64,000 nt of DNA from JABDGC01 sp964466595 (GTDB lineage Bacteria; Pseudomonadota; Gammaproteobacteria; DSM-16500): the NCBI GenBank assembly GCA_964466595.1, contig CAYXNR010000005.1, forward strand, positions 1-64,000, in the 5' to 3' direction. Position 1 is the first letter of the stretch, and each line of letters opens with the position of its first letter. The notes under the pieces were generated by a model. The model was not told the DNA's origin. It did not search any database and worked only from the letters and a program-made list of their open reading frames with translations. The translations under genes were made by a program, and so were the position numbers. This document shows positions 1 through 7,872 of the stretch, one piece after another.

Positions 1-25
1 CAAAAAGCGCCTAATCCATCCTACT
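1..25. repeat. Truncated copy of a palindromic MITE-like repeat
   Basis: The first 25 bases match, with one mismatch, the loop and right inner arm of the 113-bp palindromic element seen whole at 63268-63380. The shared core is AAAAAGCGCCTAATCC followed by an A/C difference and CCTAC. The window edge cuts the copy, so its left part cannot be seen. The outer 19-bp arm does not follow on the right, so this copy is diverged or truncated. Confidence 0.5.
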
Positions 26-26
26 T

Positions 27-392
27 TCAATTGTTAAACAATATATGAAGCGTATTACTCTGATAACCAATAGCAGCGCTGATCTCTTCTAATTGCTTTA
101 TTTCTAAGATTTCTCCTTGGCAAGAACCATAGCTTTTGGCAATTTGTCTTAAGGATACATTTTGTTTTCGAGGCGAAGCATAGTTTCCTTTCTTATTTTT
201 ATGAACATGCAGTGGATTAAAACCAACTTGATTTGTCCAATATAGATCTAAGCAAGCTAAGGCCGTTACCTTGCAGTTATGTCCGCTTTGTTTTAAACAT
301 ATACATACATAAAACCATTTCCTTCCCCTGCGGAGGTCACTATAATACCCCCTTTCTTTCAATCTGATTTTCAAGGCAGGGAGTGGGGTCAT
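27..392 (-). CDS. Doubtful hypothetical ORF, 121 aa
   Basis: This is an open frame on the minus strand filling the space left of bcp. The product would be a basic 121-residue protein with no family I recognise. Its only Met is at residue 1, there is no Shine-Dalgarno in front of it, and its start overlaps the bcp start by 2 bp. A plausible bcp promoter (318-346) lies inside it. It could be a real orphan gene, but these points make a chance ORF more likely. If it is not real, positions 26-390 hold only the bcp promoter region. Confidence 0.22.
   Translation of the reverse strand: MTPLPALKIRLKERGYYSDLRRGRKWFYVCICLKQSGHNCKVTALACLDLYWTNQVGFNPLHVHKNKKGNYASPRKQNVSLRQIAKSYGSCQGEILEIKQLEEISAAIGYQSNTLHILFNN
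318..346 (+). promoter_or_regulatory. Putative sigma70 promoter for bcp-proS
   Basis: A perfect -10 hexamer TATAAT (341-346) sits 17 bp after a weak -35 TTTCCT (318-323). It lies about 45 bp upstream of the bcp start. The call rests on motif match and position only. Confidence 0.4.
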
Positions 393-846
393 GAGCTTAC
401 AAGTAGGAGATCAAGCACCAGAGTTCACGCTAACAGCTGACAACAACGAAAGCCTCTCATTGAAGCAATTTCGCGGCAAAAAGGTCATTCTTTACTTCTA
501 TCCCAAAGATCTTACCCCCGGTTGCACCAAAGAGGCCTGCGATTTCCGCGATAGCTTTCCGCAAATTAGCCAGCAACAAGCTATCATTTTGGGTATTTCG
601 AAAGACAGCCCGGCGACCCATCAAAAATTCAAACAAAAGTATAGCCTTCCTTTTACCTTGCTCACTGACGGAGATGCCGCTGTCTGTGAAGCCTATGGCG
701 TACTCAATCCCAAGAGCCTCTTTGGCAAAACCTTTCTCGGCATTCAACGTTCAACTTTTTTAATTGATGAAAAGGGCCTCATTCAAGGGATTTGGCGCAA
801 AGTGAAAGTGCCGCAACATGTAAAAGCGATCCTTGATCAACTTTAA
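391..846 (+). CDS. bcp: Thioredoxin-dependent peroxiredoxin (Bcp/PrxQ type)
   Basis: This peroxiredoxin reduces hydrogen peroxide and organic hydroperoxides in the cytoplasm using thioredoxin. At 151 aa it is the usual Bcp length. The AhpC/TSA fold is evident, with the signature PKDLTPGC holding the peroxidatic Cys45 and a second Cys50 five residues on, the resolving position of atypical 2-Cys Bcp enzymes. A purine-rich GGGAGTGGGG stretch precedes the ATG. The next gene, proS, starts 23 bp after the stop on the same strand, so the two may be co-transcribed, although they share no pathway. Confidence 0.95.
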   Translation: MSLQVGDQAPEFTLTADNNESLSLKQFRGKKVILYFYPKDLTPGCTKEACDFRDSFPQISQQQAIILGISKDSPATHQKFKQKYSLPFTLLTDGDAAVCEAYGVLNPKSLFGKTFLGIQRSTFLIDEKGLIQGIWRKVKVPQHVKAILDQL

Positions 847-869
847 AAACTTAGCTAGGTTTCTTATCC

Positions 870-2372
870 ATGACTACAAAAACCAAAACAGCAATCACCC
901 CCACTCGCTCTGAAAACTATCCTGAATGGTACCAACAGGTTATTAAGGCTGCTGATCTAGCCGAAAATTCGCCGGCACGCGGCTGTATGACGATCAAGCC
1001 CTGGGGTTATGCGCTTTGGGAAAATATGCGAGATATTCTCGATCAAAAATTCAAAGCCACGGGTCATAAAAATCTTTATTTTCCTTTATTTATTCCTTTA
1101 AGCTTTTTTCAAAAAGAAGCTGAACACATTGAAGGCTTTGCCAAAGAATGTGCAGTTGTCACCCATCACCGACTGGAGGCTGATGCAGAGGGACGACTCC
1201 AGCCCAGTGGCCCGCTAGAAGAACCTTATATCCTCCGTCCAACCTCAGAAACCATCATTGGCGAAGCTTTTTCACGCTGGATTCAATCACATCGCGATTT
1301 GCCGCTGCTCATTAATCAATGGGCTAATATCATTCGTTGGGAAATGCGCACCCGGCTCTTTCTTCGCACCACTGAATTTTTGTGGCAAGAAGGTCATACG
1401 GCTCATGCAACAGCTGAAGAAGCACAAGAAGAAACCCTGCGGATGCTCGAGGTCTATACTCACTTTGCAGAAGATTATCTCGCTATGCCTGTCATTCAGG
1501 GTGAAAAAACAGCTAGCGAACGTTTCCCCGGCGCTGTTTCCACTTATTGCATCGAAGCCATGATGCAAGATCGAAAAGCCTTGCAAGCCGGTACTTCTCA
1601 TTTTCTCGGCCAACATTTTTCTAAGACCTTTAATATTAAATTTTTAAGTGCCGAGAGCAAAGAAGAGTATGTTTGGACAACCTCTTGGGGCGTCTCTACC
1701 CGTTTAATTGGTGGTTTGATCATGACCCATAGCGACGATGACGGTCTGATTGTGCCGCCGAAGATAGCGCCGCTCCATGTCGTCATCCTGCCTATTTTGC
1801 ATAAAGAAAGCGAGAAACAAGCTATTTTAGCTTATTGTGATTCTCTCGCGAAGGAATTAGCTAGCCTCCGCTATCATGAAAAAGCTATTGCCGTAGAAAT
1901 AGATACCAGAGAACTCACTGGCGGCGAAAAAGCCTGGTCCTGGGTTAAAAAAGGCGTTCCTTTGCGCCTTGAGATTGGAAAAAAAGAATGTGAGACAGAA
2001 AGCGTGTATGTTGGCCGTCGCGATCAAGCTTATAAAGAACGCTATTCCCAAGCCCGCGCGGAGTTTGTAGCTTCCCTTCCTCGTCTTTTAGATGAAATCC
2101 AGGCTGGCTTATTAGCTCGCGCGAAAAGCTTCCGGCAACAAAATACAATCGAAATCAATTCGAAACAAGCTTTCTACGATTTCTTTTCGAAAGAGCAAGG
2201 TGGCTTTGTTTTAGCCCATTGGAATGGCGAAGCAGCAATAGAAGCAAAAATTAAAGAGGAATTAAGCGTAACTATTCGCTGTCTTCCTTTTGAGCCAAAC
2301 CCAGAGCCCGGTAAATGTATTTTTACAGGTGAGCCAAGTAAACAGCGTGTCATTTTTGCAAAAGCTTATTAA
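870..2372 (+). CDS. proS: Prolyl-tRNA synthetase, archaeal/eukaryal type
   Basis: This class II synthetase charges tRNA-Pro with proline. The 500-aa length, the opening PEWYQQVI, the RPTSET loop near residue 132, the motif-2 region RWEMRTRLFLRTTEF and the motif-3 region GGLIMTHSDDDG fit the ProS type of archaea, eukaryotes and some bacteria. The usual gammaproteobacterial enzyme is about 570 aa with an inserted editing domain, and none is seen here. The C-terminal domain keeps Cys residues and ends in Tyr, as in this type, where the terminal carboxylate helps bind zinc. Whether a bacterial-type ProS exists elsewhere in the genome cannot be told. Transfer of this type between domains is an inference. 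Confidence 0.93.
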   Translation: MTTKTKTAITPTRSENYPEWYQQVIKAADLAENSPARGCMTIKPWGYALWENMRDILDQKFKATGHKNLYFPLFIPLSFFQKEAEHIEGFAKECAVVTHHRLEADAEGRLQPSGPLEEPYILRPTSETIIGEAFSRWIQSHRDLPLLINQWANIIRWEMRTRLFLRTTEFLWQEGHTAHATAEEAQEETLRMLEVYTHFAEDYLAMPVIQGEKTASERFPGAVSTYCIEAMMQDRKALQAGTSHFLGQHFSKTFNIKFLSAESKEEYVWTTSWGVSTRLIGGLIMTHSDDDGLIVPPKIAPLHVVILPILHKESEKQAILAYCDSLAKELASLRYHEKAIAVEIDTRELTGGEKAWSWVKKGVPLRLEIGKKECETESVYVGRRDQAYKERYSQARAEFVASLPRLLDEIQAGLLARAKSFRQQNTIEINSKQAFYDFFSKEQGGFVLAHWNGEAAIEAKIKEELSVTIRCLPFEPNPEPGKCIFTGEPSKQRVIFAKAY

Positions 2373-2451
2373 AGACTTACTCTATCAGCCTCCTGCATTT
2401 TATGCTAACCTGGGCAGCAATTTAGAGAATTAAGGATGAAGGATCCTCATT

Positions 2452-3486
2452 ATGAATAACTCTCATTTATTAGAATCAACTATCAAGCAACTGGCCCTGA
2501 AAGGAAAAGGAATCTTAGCCGCAGACGAAAGCACAGCCACGATCACTAAACGCTTTAACGCGCTCAAAATCAATTCTACTGAAGAAACCCGTCGCGCCTA
2601 TCGCGAACTATTGTTTACTACGCCTGGCTTAAACGAAGGCATTGCCGGCGTTATTCTCTTTGAAGAAACCCTGGGACAAAAAAGCAGCCAGGGTATTCCA
2701 CTTCCTGAAGTTCTGCAACAAGCCGGCATTGTTCCTGGTATTAAAGTCGACAAGGGTCTCGTTCTTTTACCTAACACCCAAGAAGAAAATACCACTCAGG
2801 GACTAGATGGTTTAGCAGAACGTCTGGCTGAATATAAAACAAAGGGTGCTCGCTTTGCAAAATGGCGTGCTGTTTACCAAATTTCCACCAATACGCCTAG
2901 CGCCTTGGCTATCCGCAGCAATGCAGAAGGACTAGCTCGTTATGCTGCCCTCTGCCAAGCGCAGGGTCTGGTTCCCATTGTTGAGCCGGAAGTCTTGCTA
3001 GACGGCGATCACACCATTGAAACTTGCGCAGCAGTCACCGAAAAAGTTTTACATAAAGTCTTCTCAGCTCTTTATAAAAACAAAGTCAGTCTGGAACATC
3101 TTATTCTCAAACCAAGCATGGTGATTTCCGGTAAAACTTGCCCCCTTAAAGCAAGCATCGAACAAGTGGCTTCCGAAACTCTTAAAATACTCCGACGCAC
3201 CGTTCCAGTCGCTGTGCCGAGCGTCAACTTTTTATCTGGGGGACAAACACCGCAGGAAGCAACGGCCCATCTCAACATGATGCATACCTTATTCCCTAAT
3301 CTACCCTGGAATCTAAGCTATTCTTATGCACGCGCCTTACAAGACGATTGCTTAAAATCTTGGTTAGGTGAAGCAAAAAATGTAGAGCTCGCTCAAAAAG
3401 CACTTTACAAACGGGTCAAACTGAATAGTCTCGCTGCGATGGGAAAATATACGCTTGATAAAGAAAAGGAAGCTCTCGTTGCTTAA
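2452..3486 (+). CDS. Class I fructose-bisphosphate aldolase
   Basis: This enzyme cleaves fructose 1,6-bisphosphate to dihydroxyacetone phosphate and glyceraldehyde 3-phosphate through a Schiff base and needs no metal. The class I signatures are plain: KGILAADEST near residue 17, KWRAVY near residue 142, and LILKPSMV near residue 218, which holds the Schiff-base lysine. At 344 aa it is the normal length. It stands alone between proS and a toxin-antitoxin pair. Most gammaproteobacteria rely on the metal-dependent class II enzyme, so this may be the only glycolytic aldolase here or an extra one. The window does not decide that. Confidence 0.95.
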   Translation: MNNSHLLESTIKQLALKGKGILAADESTATITKRFNALKINSTEETRRAYRELLFTTPGLNEGIAGVILFEETLGQKSSQGIPLPEVLQQAGIVPGIKVDKGLVLLPNTQEENTTQGLDGLAERLAEYKTKGARFAKWRAVYQISTNTPSALAIRSNAEGLARYAALCQAQGLVPIVEPEVLLDGDHTIETCAAVTEKVLHKVFSALYKNKVSLEHLILKPSMVISGKTCPLKASIEQVASETLKILRRTVPVAVPSVNFLSGGQTPQEATAHLNMMHTLFPNLPWNLSYSYARALQDDCLKSWLGEAKNVELAQKALYKRVKLNSLAAMGKYTLDKEKEALVA

Positions 3487-3560
3487 AATGAGAGCAACAC
3501 GCCCAACCTCATTTGGGAGATACTAGCTGCGAACGCAGCATATCTGAAGGACAACAGGCT

Positions 3561-3818
3561 ATGGCAACCATTCTCACAACAGCAGAAGCACAGGATCAGT
3601 TTTCAGAACTGATCAATCAAGTCGTTCACAATAAAGAACATGTCATTCTCACCCGTCGCGGCAAAGAAATTGCCGCTATTATTCCTCTCGAAGATTTAGC
3701 CTTGTTGCAAGATCTACAAAATAAACATGATTTGCTTCAAGCCTTAGATGCTCTCAAAGAAGCAAGAGAAAAGGGTGGCATTCCGCTTGAACAAGTAAAA
3801 GAAGAAATAGGTGCCTAA
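3561..3818 (+). CDS. Type II antitoxin, Phd/YefM family
   Basis: This 85-aa protein has the Phd/YefM fold: an N-terminal DNA-binding half with SELINQVV, then VILTRRGKEIAAIIPLED, followed by a Leu- and Glu-rich C-terminal helix that would wrap the toxin. I start it at ATG 3561 (MATILTTAEA), where homologues begin and where GAAGGA lies upstream, rather than at the first in-frame start 48 bases earlier. The toxin gene follows after 2 bp, the usual antitoxin-first order. It probably represses its own operon, as known for the family. Confidence 0.88.
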   Translation: MATILTTAEAQDQFSELINQVVHNKEHVILTRRGKEIAAIIPLEDLALLQDLQNKHDLLQALDALKEAREKGGIPLEQVKEEIGA

Positions 3819-3820
3819 TT

Positions 3821-4057
3821 GTGACCACGCCCTATCATGTCAAACTTGCTCCGGCTGCCTACTTGCAATTAAAAGCTTTTCCTCTCAAACAGCAAAAATT
3901 CCTGATTCGTTTTATTGAAGCACTGGCTGTGAACCCTCGTCCTGAAATTTCAAAAAAAATTGAAGGCATGACGGGTTTATATGCTGAATCGATTAACCAT
4001 AGCCGTTTAATCTACAAAATTGAAGATCAGGATATTTTAGTGCTGTTGATTAAATAA
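3821..4057 (+). CDS. Type II toxin, RelE/ParE superfamily, short
   Basis: This 78-aa protein starts at GTG two bases after the antitoxin. It shows the RelE/ParE pattern: YHVKLAPAAYLQLKAF at the start, then KKIEGMTGLYAESINHSRLIYKIEDQDILVLLIK. The family normally continues past this last strand with a basic tail (the HR.VY or KR region) that carries residues for mRNA cleavage. Here a TAA stop directly follows LLIK. The toxin may therefore be weak or dead, or it may belong to a naturally short subfamily. Pairing with a Phd/YefM antitoxin supports the family call. Confidence 0.8.
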   Translation: MTTPYHVKLAPAAYLQLKAFPLKQQKFLIRFIEALAVNPRPEISKKIEGMTGLYAESINHSRLIYKIEDQDILVLLIK

Positions 4058-4130
4058 AACGATAGCAGTCGCAAGCGCATCCTGTGGTCAAATCCATATC
4101 ATTACCCACATCTTTGAAAAACCCCAGTCC

Positions 4131-5990
4131 CTAAGTATAGGGGCAACAACGATCCAGCTGCTCTTCGGGTGTAAGCGTTTCCAGAATAGAACCCGTAATC
4201 GGATTAGAACGAAAAATAGTACAGCCTTTCAAACCAAGTGCAAAGGCTTGTGTATAAACCTCAACGAGCGTTTCAAAAGGAAAATCAGAAGGCAGATTAA
4301 TTGTTTTTGAAATTGCATTATCAACATAGGGTTGAACCGCTGCCTGCACTTTTAGATGATCTTGTGGAAGAATGCTCTCAGTATCTCGCCAGGCCGGTGG
4401 CAAACTTTCTGCTGCTTGCAGTTTCTGCCATAGCGCCAGAGAATAAGCCTGTAGTTTAAATTTAACTAGCTCTTCCTGTTGAGTTCTAACCACACGTTCA
4501 TACTGCCCGCTGAAAATAGGCTCTAAGCCACTTGAAACATTTTGAGCCAGTATGCTGATTGTGCCCGCCGGCGCAATGGTATTATGATGACTATTGCGCA
4601 TCCCATGCAAGGCCACTGCTTTTTGAATCTCCTCGGGAAGACTAGTGAAGAATTGCCCCTGACAATAGGCACCTGCTTGATAAGTGGGGAAAGAACCTTT
4701 TTCTTTAGCTAATTCAACAGAACTTAACCAGGTCGTTTGCGCAATGATCTTCATAATTTGTTGTGCTGTACTTAAGGATTCCGGACTGCCATAGCGAAGA
4801 CCAAGCATCACAAAAGTATCGCCGAGCCCCGTCAGACCGATACCAATACGACGAGTGGCTAAGGCTTCTTGTCGTTGTGTCTTTAAGGGATAGCGGGAAA
4901 TATCTACTATATTATCTTGAAAGCGCGTGGCTATCGCCACCGTTTGTTCTATTCCCTGCCAATCTAGCGTGGCTGCTGCTGTAAAAGGAGCTCGCACAAA
5001 CTGGGTTAAGTTCAGGGAGCCGAGATTACAGGCACCATAGGGTGGTAAGGGAATTTCACCGCAGGGATTGGTGGCAGAAATATGCTCGCCATACCATAGA
5101 TTATTCATTCGATTAATCGTATTTTCAAATAACACGCCGGGCTCGGCATAGTCATAGGCAGAGCGAATCATTTTATCCCAAAGCGCTCTGGCTCGAATCC
5201 GTTTAAACACACGACAGGGAACAGCTGTCTGGGTATTACTCCAGCGGCGATAAATCAGATCTTCGCTCGTACTCATCCCCGGCACAAGATCCTCGGCTGA
5301 AGATAATTTTTGTTTAGCTTCTTCTTCTGATAAAGGAAAAACCAGCGGCCAGTCTCTATCTTCTTTTACCGCCTGCATAAAATCATCGGAAACTAAAACT
5401 GAAACATTAAAATGGCGCAATTGATAGGGATCGGCTTTGGCTGACACAAATTCTTCAATATCTGGATGATCACAACGTAGAACACCCATCATGGCACCAC
5501 GACGTGCACTCGTTGAAAGCAAAACTTCACTCATTTTGTCCCAAATCTGCATAAAAGAAACAGGCCCCGAGGAGGAAATGCCCGTTTTTTTAGCAAAATA
5601 ACCTCTCGGTCGCAGCACGGAAAAATCGTAGCCGACACCGCCACCTTGTTGTAAGGTTAAGGCTCCTTCTTTTAAGGCTTCAAAAATGCCGAAAATAGAA
5701 TCTTCCTGGATATTCATCACAAAACAATTAAACAAGGTAACCTGGTGGCGCGTACCCGCCCCCGCTAAAATCCGACCCCCGGGTAAAAAACGAAAGTTTT
5801 CAAAAATCTGATAAAACTGCTGCTGCCAATGTGCAGCTATTTCTTTTTTTTCTGCCTGCGCGGCAGCTTTAGCCACCCGCCGCCAGGTATCTTCTATGGT
5901 TTGATCGATGATTTTATCGCAATAGCGATAACGATATTTTAAATCCCAAATATTTTCCGCCAAAGTCCCTTTCCAGTGCTCCACAGCCAC
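4131..5990 (-). CDS. nrdJ: Class II (adenosylcobalamin-dependent) ribonucleotide reductase
   Basis: This enzyme reduces ribonucleotides to deoxyribonucleotides using a radical made from adenosylcobalamin, so it needs no second subunit and works with or without oxygen. The 619-aa protein has the N-terminal FLPGGRILAGAGT segment, the finger-loop motif NPCGEIPLPPYGACNLGSLNLT with its Cys, and the APAGTISILA region. It ends in RCCPYT, a Cys pair placed like the C-terminal cysteines that relay reducing power. No nrdA/nrdB partner and no ATP-cone are visible. The enzyme implies B12 uptake or synthesis. It sits alone on the minus strand downstream of hemE. Confidence 0.9.
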   Translation of the reverse strand: MAVEHWKGTLAENIWDLKYRYRYCDKIIDQTIEDTWRRVAKAAAQAEKKEIAAHWQQQFYQIFENFRFLPGGRILAGAGTRHQVTLFNCFVMNIQEDSIFGIFEALKEGALTLQQGGGVGYDFSVLRPRGYFAKKTGISSSGPVSFMQIWDKMSEVLLSTSARRGAMMGVLRCDHPDIEEFVSAKADPYQLRHFNVSVLVSDDFMQAVKEDRDWPLVFPLSEEEAKQKLSSAEDLVPGMSTSEDLIYRRWSNTQTAVPCRVFKRIRARALWDKMIRSAYDYAEPGVLFENTINRMNNLWYGEHISATNPCGEIPLPPYGACNLGSLNLTQFVRAPFTAAATLDWQGIEQTVAIATRFQDNIVDISRYPLKTQRQEALATRRIGIGLTGLGDTFVMLGLRYGSPESLSTAQQIMKIIAQTTWLSSVELAKEKGSFPTYQAGAYCQGQFFTSLPEEIQKAVALHGMRNSHHNTIAPAGTISILAQNVSSGLEPIFSGQYERVVRTQQEELVKFKLQAYSLALWQKLQAAESLPPAWRDTESILPQDHLKVQAAVQPYVDNAISKTINLPSDFPFETLVEVYTQAFALGLKGCTIFRSNPITGSILETLTPEEQLDRCCPYT

Positions 5991-6093
5991 ACTCCTTTTA
6001 TAGAAGTTTTATTATAGCAAATTAAGCCTCCTCCAGAGAGCCACTTAGCAGCTAAGGCAAACAGCTAGAGACAACACAAGCTCAACCGTTATT

Positions 6094-7155
6094 TTATTGC
6101 CGATGATAAGCTTGACTATATTCATGCACAGCCTCGATTAGAACCGCTACATGCTCCGGCGGTATATCAGGCGTTAAACCCTGTCCCAAATTAAAAATGT
6201 GTCCTGAGCCCGAACCAAATTCTTCTAAGATAGCTGCCACTTTTTCTCGAATAAGCGAAGGTGTTTGACGAAGAAACTCAGGATTCATATTCCCTTGTAA
6301 GCACAGCTGCTGCCCTAATTGTCGTCTTGCCTCTCCTAGATTCACTGTCCAGTCAACACCAAGCACATCACAACCAGCCTCTGCCATGATTTGAAGACGA
6401 TCGCCTCGAGTATAAAGAATAACCGGAATAGTCTGTCCCTCCACTTCGCGCTTTAACCGAGCCAAGGTCTGTCGAATATAACGCAGAGAAAATTCCTGAT
6501 AAGCTTCCCCATCCAGAATACTCCCCCAAGTATCAAAGAGCATCACCACCTGAACGCCTGCTTCAATTTGTGCATTCAAATGCAAACTCACCGCCTGCGC
6601 CAATTTATCGAGCAAAAGATAGAGCCAAGGCTCCCTCTCTTCGACTGCCTTTCGAATAAGAGAAAAAGCAGTCTTGCCTTTTCCCTCGACCATATAAGCA
6701 GCCAGGGTAAAAGGGCTACCGCAAAACCCAATCAAGGGAACCCGAGCAGCCAATTCCTGTTGGATCAAGCGAATGGTAGCTAAGACATAGGACAAATGAA
6801 GCTCTGGTTCCGGAATTGGTAATTGCTCCACCTCCCGCAAAGAGCGGAGTGGACGTTCAAAATAAGGACCCTCGCCCTCCGCAAAGCCTAGACCGAGCCC
6901 CATTGCATCTGGAATCGTCAGGATATCTGAAAAGACAATAGCTGCGTCGAGGTCATAGCGCGCTAGGGGCTGTAAGCTGACTTCACAAGCTAATTCGGGG
7001 TTTTTGCACAAGGCCAGAAAACTGCCTGCTTTTTCCCGAACACGACGGTATTCAGGAAGGTAGCGCCCGGCTTGCCGCATCAGCCAAATTGGCGTAGACT
7101 GTAGCGGTTGACGCCAAATGGCGCGCAATAGGGAATCATTCTTCAACTTTATCAT
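6094..7155 (-). CDS. hemE: Uroporphyrinogen decarboxylase
   Basis: HemE removes four carboxyl groups from uroporphyrinogen III to give coproporphyrinogen III in haem synthesis. The 353-aa protein carries the N-terminal signature PIWLMRQAGRYLPEYR (residues about 22-37) with the substrate-binding Arg residues, then FSDILTIPDAMG with the catalytic Asp and GFCGSPFTLAAYM. It lies on the same strand as aroB and not far from the pil-aro cluster, as in many gammaproteobacteria. A second haem gene, hemH, is at the other end of this window. Confidence 0.97.
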   Translation of the reverse strand: MIKLKNDSLLRAIWRQPLQSTPIWLMRQAGRYLPEYRRVREKAGSFLALCKNPELACEVSLQPLARYDLDAAIVFSDILTIPDAMGLGLGFAEGEGPYFERPLRSLREVEQLPIPEPELHLSYVLATIRLIQQELAARVPLIGFCGSPFTLAAYMVEGKGKTAFSLIRKAVEEREPWLYLLLDKLAQAVSLHLNAQIEAGVQVVMLFDTWGSILDGEAYQEFSLRYIRQTLARLKREVEGQTIPVILYTRGDRLQIMAEAGCDVLGVDWTVNLGEARRQLGQQLCLQGNMNPEFLRQTPSLIREKVAAILEEFGSGSGHIFNLGQGLTPDIPPEHVAVLIEAVHEYSQAYHRQ

Positions 7156-7323
7156 CTGTCTTTATCCGATTTGCTATATTCAGTTAATATACTCATAAAG
7201 ATAAGTTGCGAGGCGATTATAGCATCAATATTGATTTTGATAGGTAGGTTGATATTATTTCCCTCAGTCAAAGATTTTATGGTTTAATAGTTCAATCACT
7301 TAATTATAAAAGGAAGATTTACA

Positions 7324-7818
7324 ATGCATAAACACATTATCTTAGCAAGCCTCCTTGGCTTTTGTCTTCTCAGCCTCACCGCCTGTCAACGCAGCGAAAA
7401 TAAACCAGTAGCAGCCCCGACTGACGGCACTTCCGCAGAGCAAACCACAGTGAATCCGGGACCTGAAGCCAATACGAATACAACGATGAATGAGAATCAA
7501 CAACAACCTGCACAGGAATTGGCCGCCACCTCCACCCCCAGCAGTCCGGATAATACCATGTCAAATCAAACTCCGGCTACGAATAATACCTCAACCCCTG
7601 GAACAACTGGTAATACCACTCTTCCAAGTGATCAGTCTGGCAATATGCAAAACAACATGCCAAACAATAATATGCAAAATAACATGCCAAACAACAACAT
7701 GCCTGCTGACCAAAATCCAACTGCTGGCACAGATACAAGCAAGTCTTCCAGCGATAACAATCCCAACCCCGATAATAACACTGATAATACGGACATGGGT
7801 TCAAACACAACCAAGTAA
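7324..7818 (+). CDS. Low-complexity Asn/Met/Pro-rich lipoprotein
   Basis: This is a 164-aa exported lipoprotein. The signal peptide has a hydrophobic run and a lipobox LSLTAC, so Cys21 would be lipidated. The mature part has no folded domain that I recognise and is built of Thr, Asn, Pro, Gln and Ser. Near residues 102-123 it has an internal repeat of the type NNMPNNNMQ, giving a cluster of Met residues. AAAGGAAG precedes the ATG and a strong terminator follows. The function is unknown. A flexible surface tether or a Met-rich metal- or oxidant-binding segment are possibilities only. Confidence 0.8.
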   Translation: MHKHIILASLLGFCLLSLTACQRSENKPVAAPTDGTSAEQTTVNPGPEANTNTTMNENQQQPAQELAATSTPSSPDNTMSNQTPATNNTSTPGTTGNTTLPSDQSGNMQNNMPNNNMQNNMPNNNMPADQNPTAGTDTSKSSSDNNPNPDNNTDNTDMGSNTTK

Positions 7819-7835
7819 GCGGTTTTCCTTGCTCA

Positions 7836-7872
7836 CCTCCCGTGCTGTTTTTAACAGCGCGGGAGGCTTTTT
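7836..7872 (+). terminator. Rho-independent terminator of the lipoprotein gene
   Basis: A 14-bp stem with one wobble pair, CCTCCCGTGCTGTT paired with AACAGCGCGGGAGG, is followed by CTTTTTAT. It starts 18 bp after the lipoprotein stop. The right half also encodes the last codons of aroB, which converges from the other side. Confidence 0.85.
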
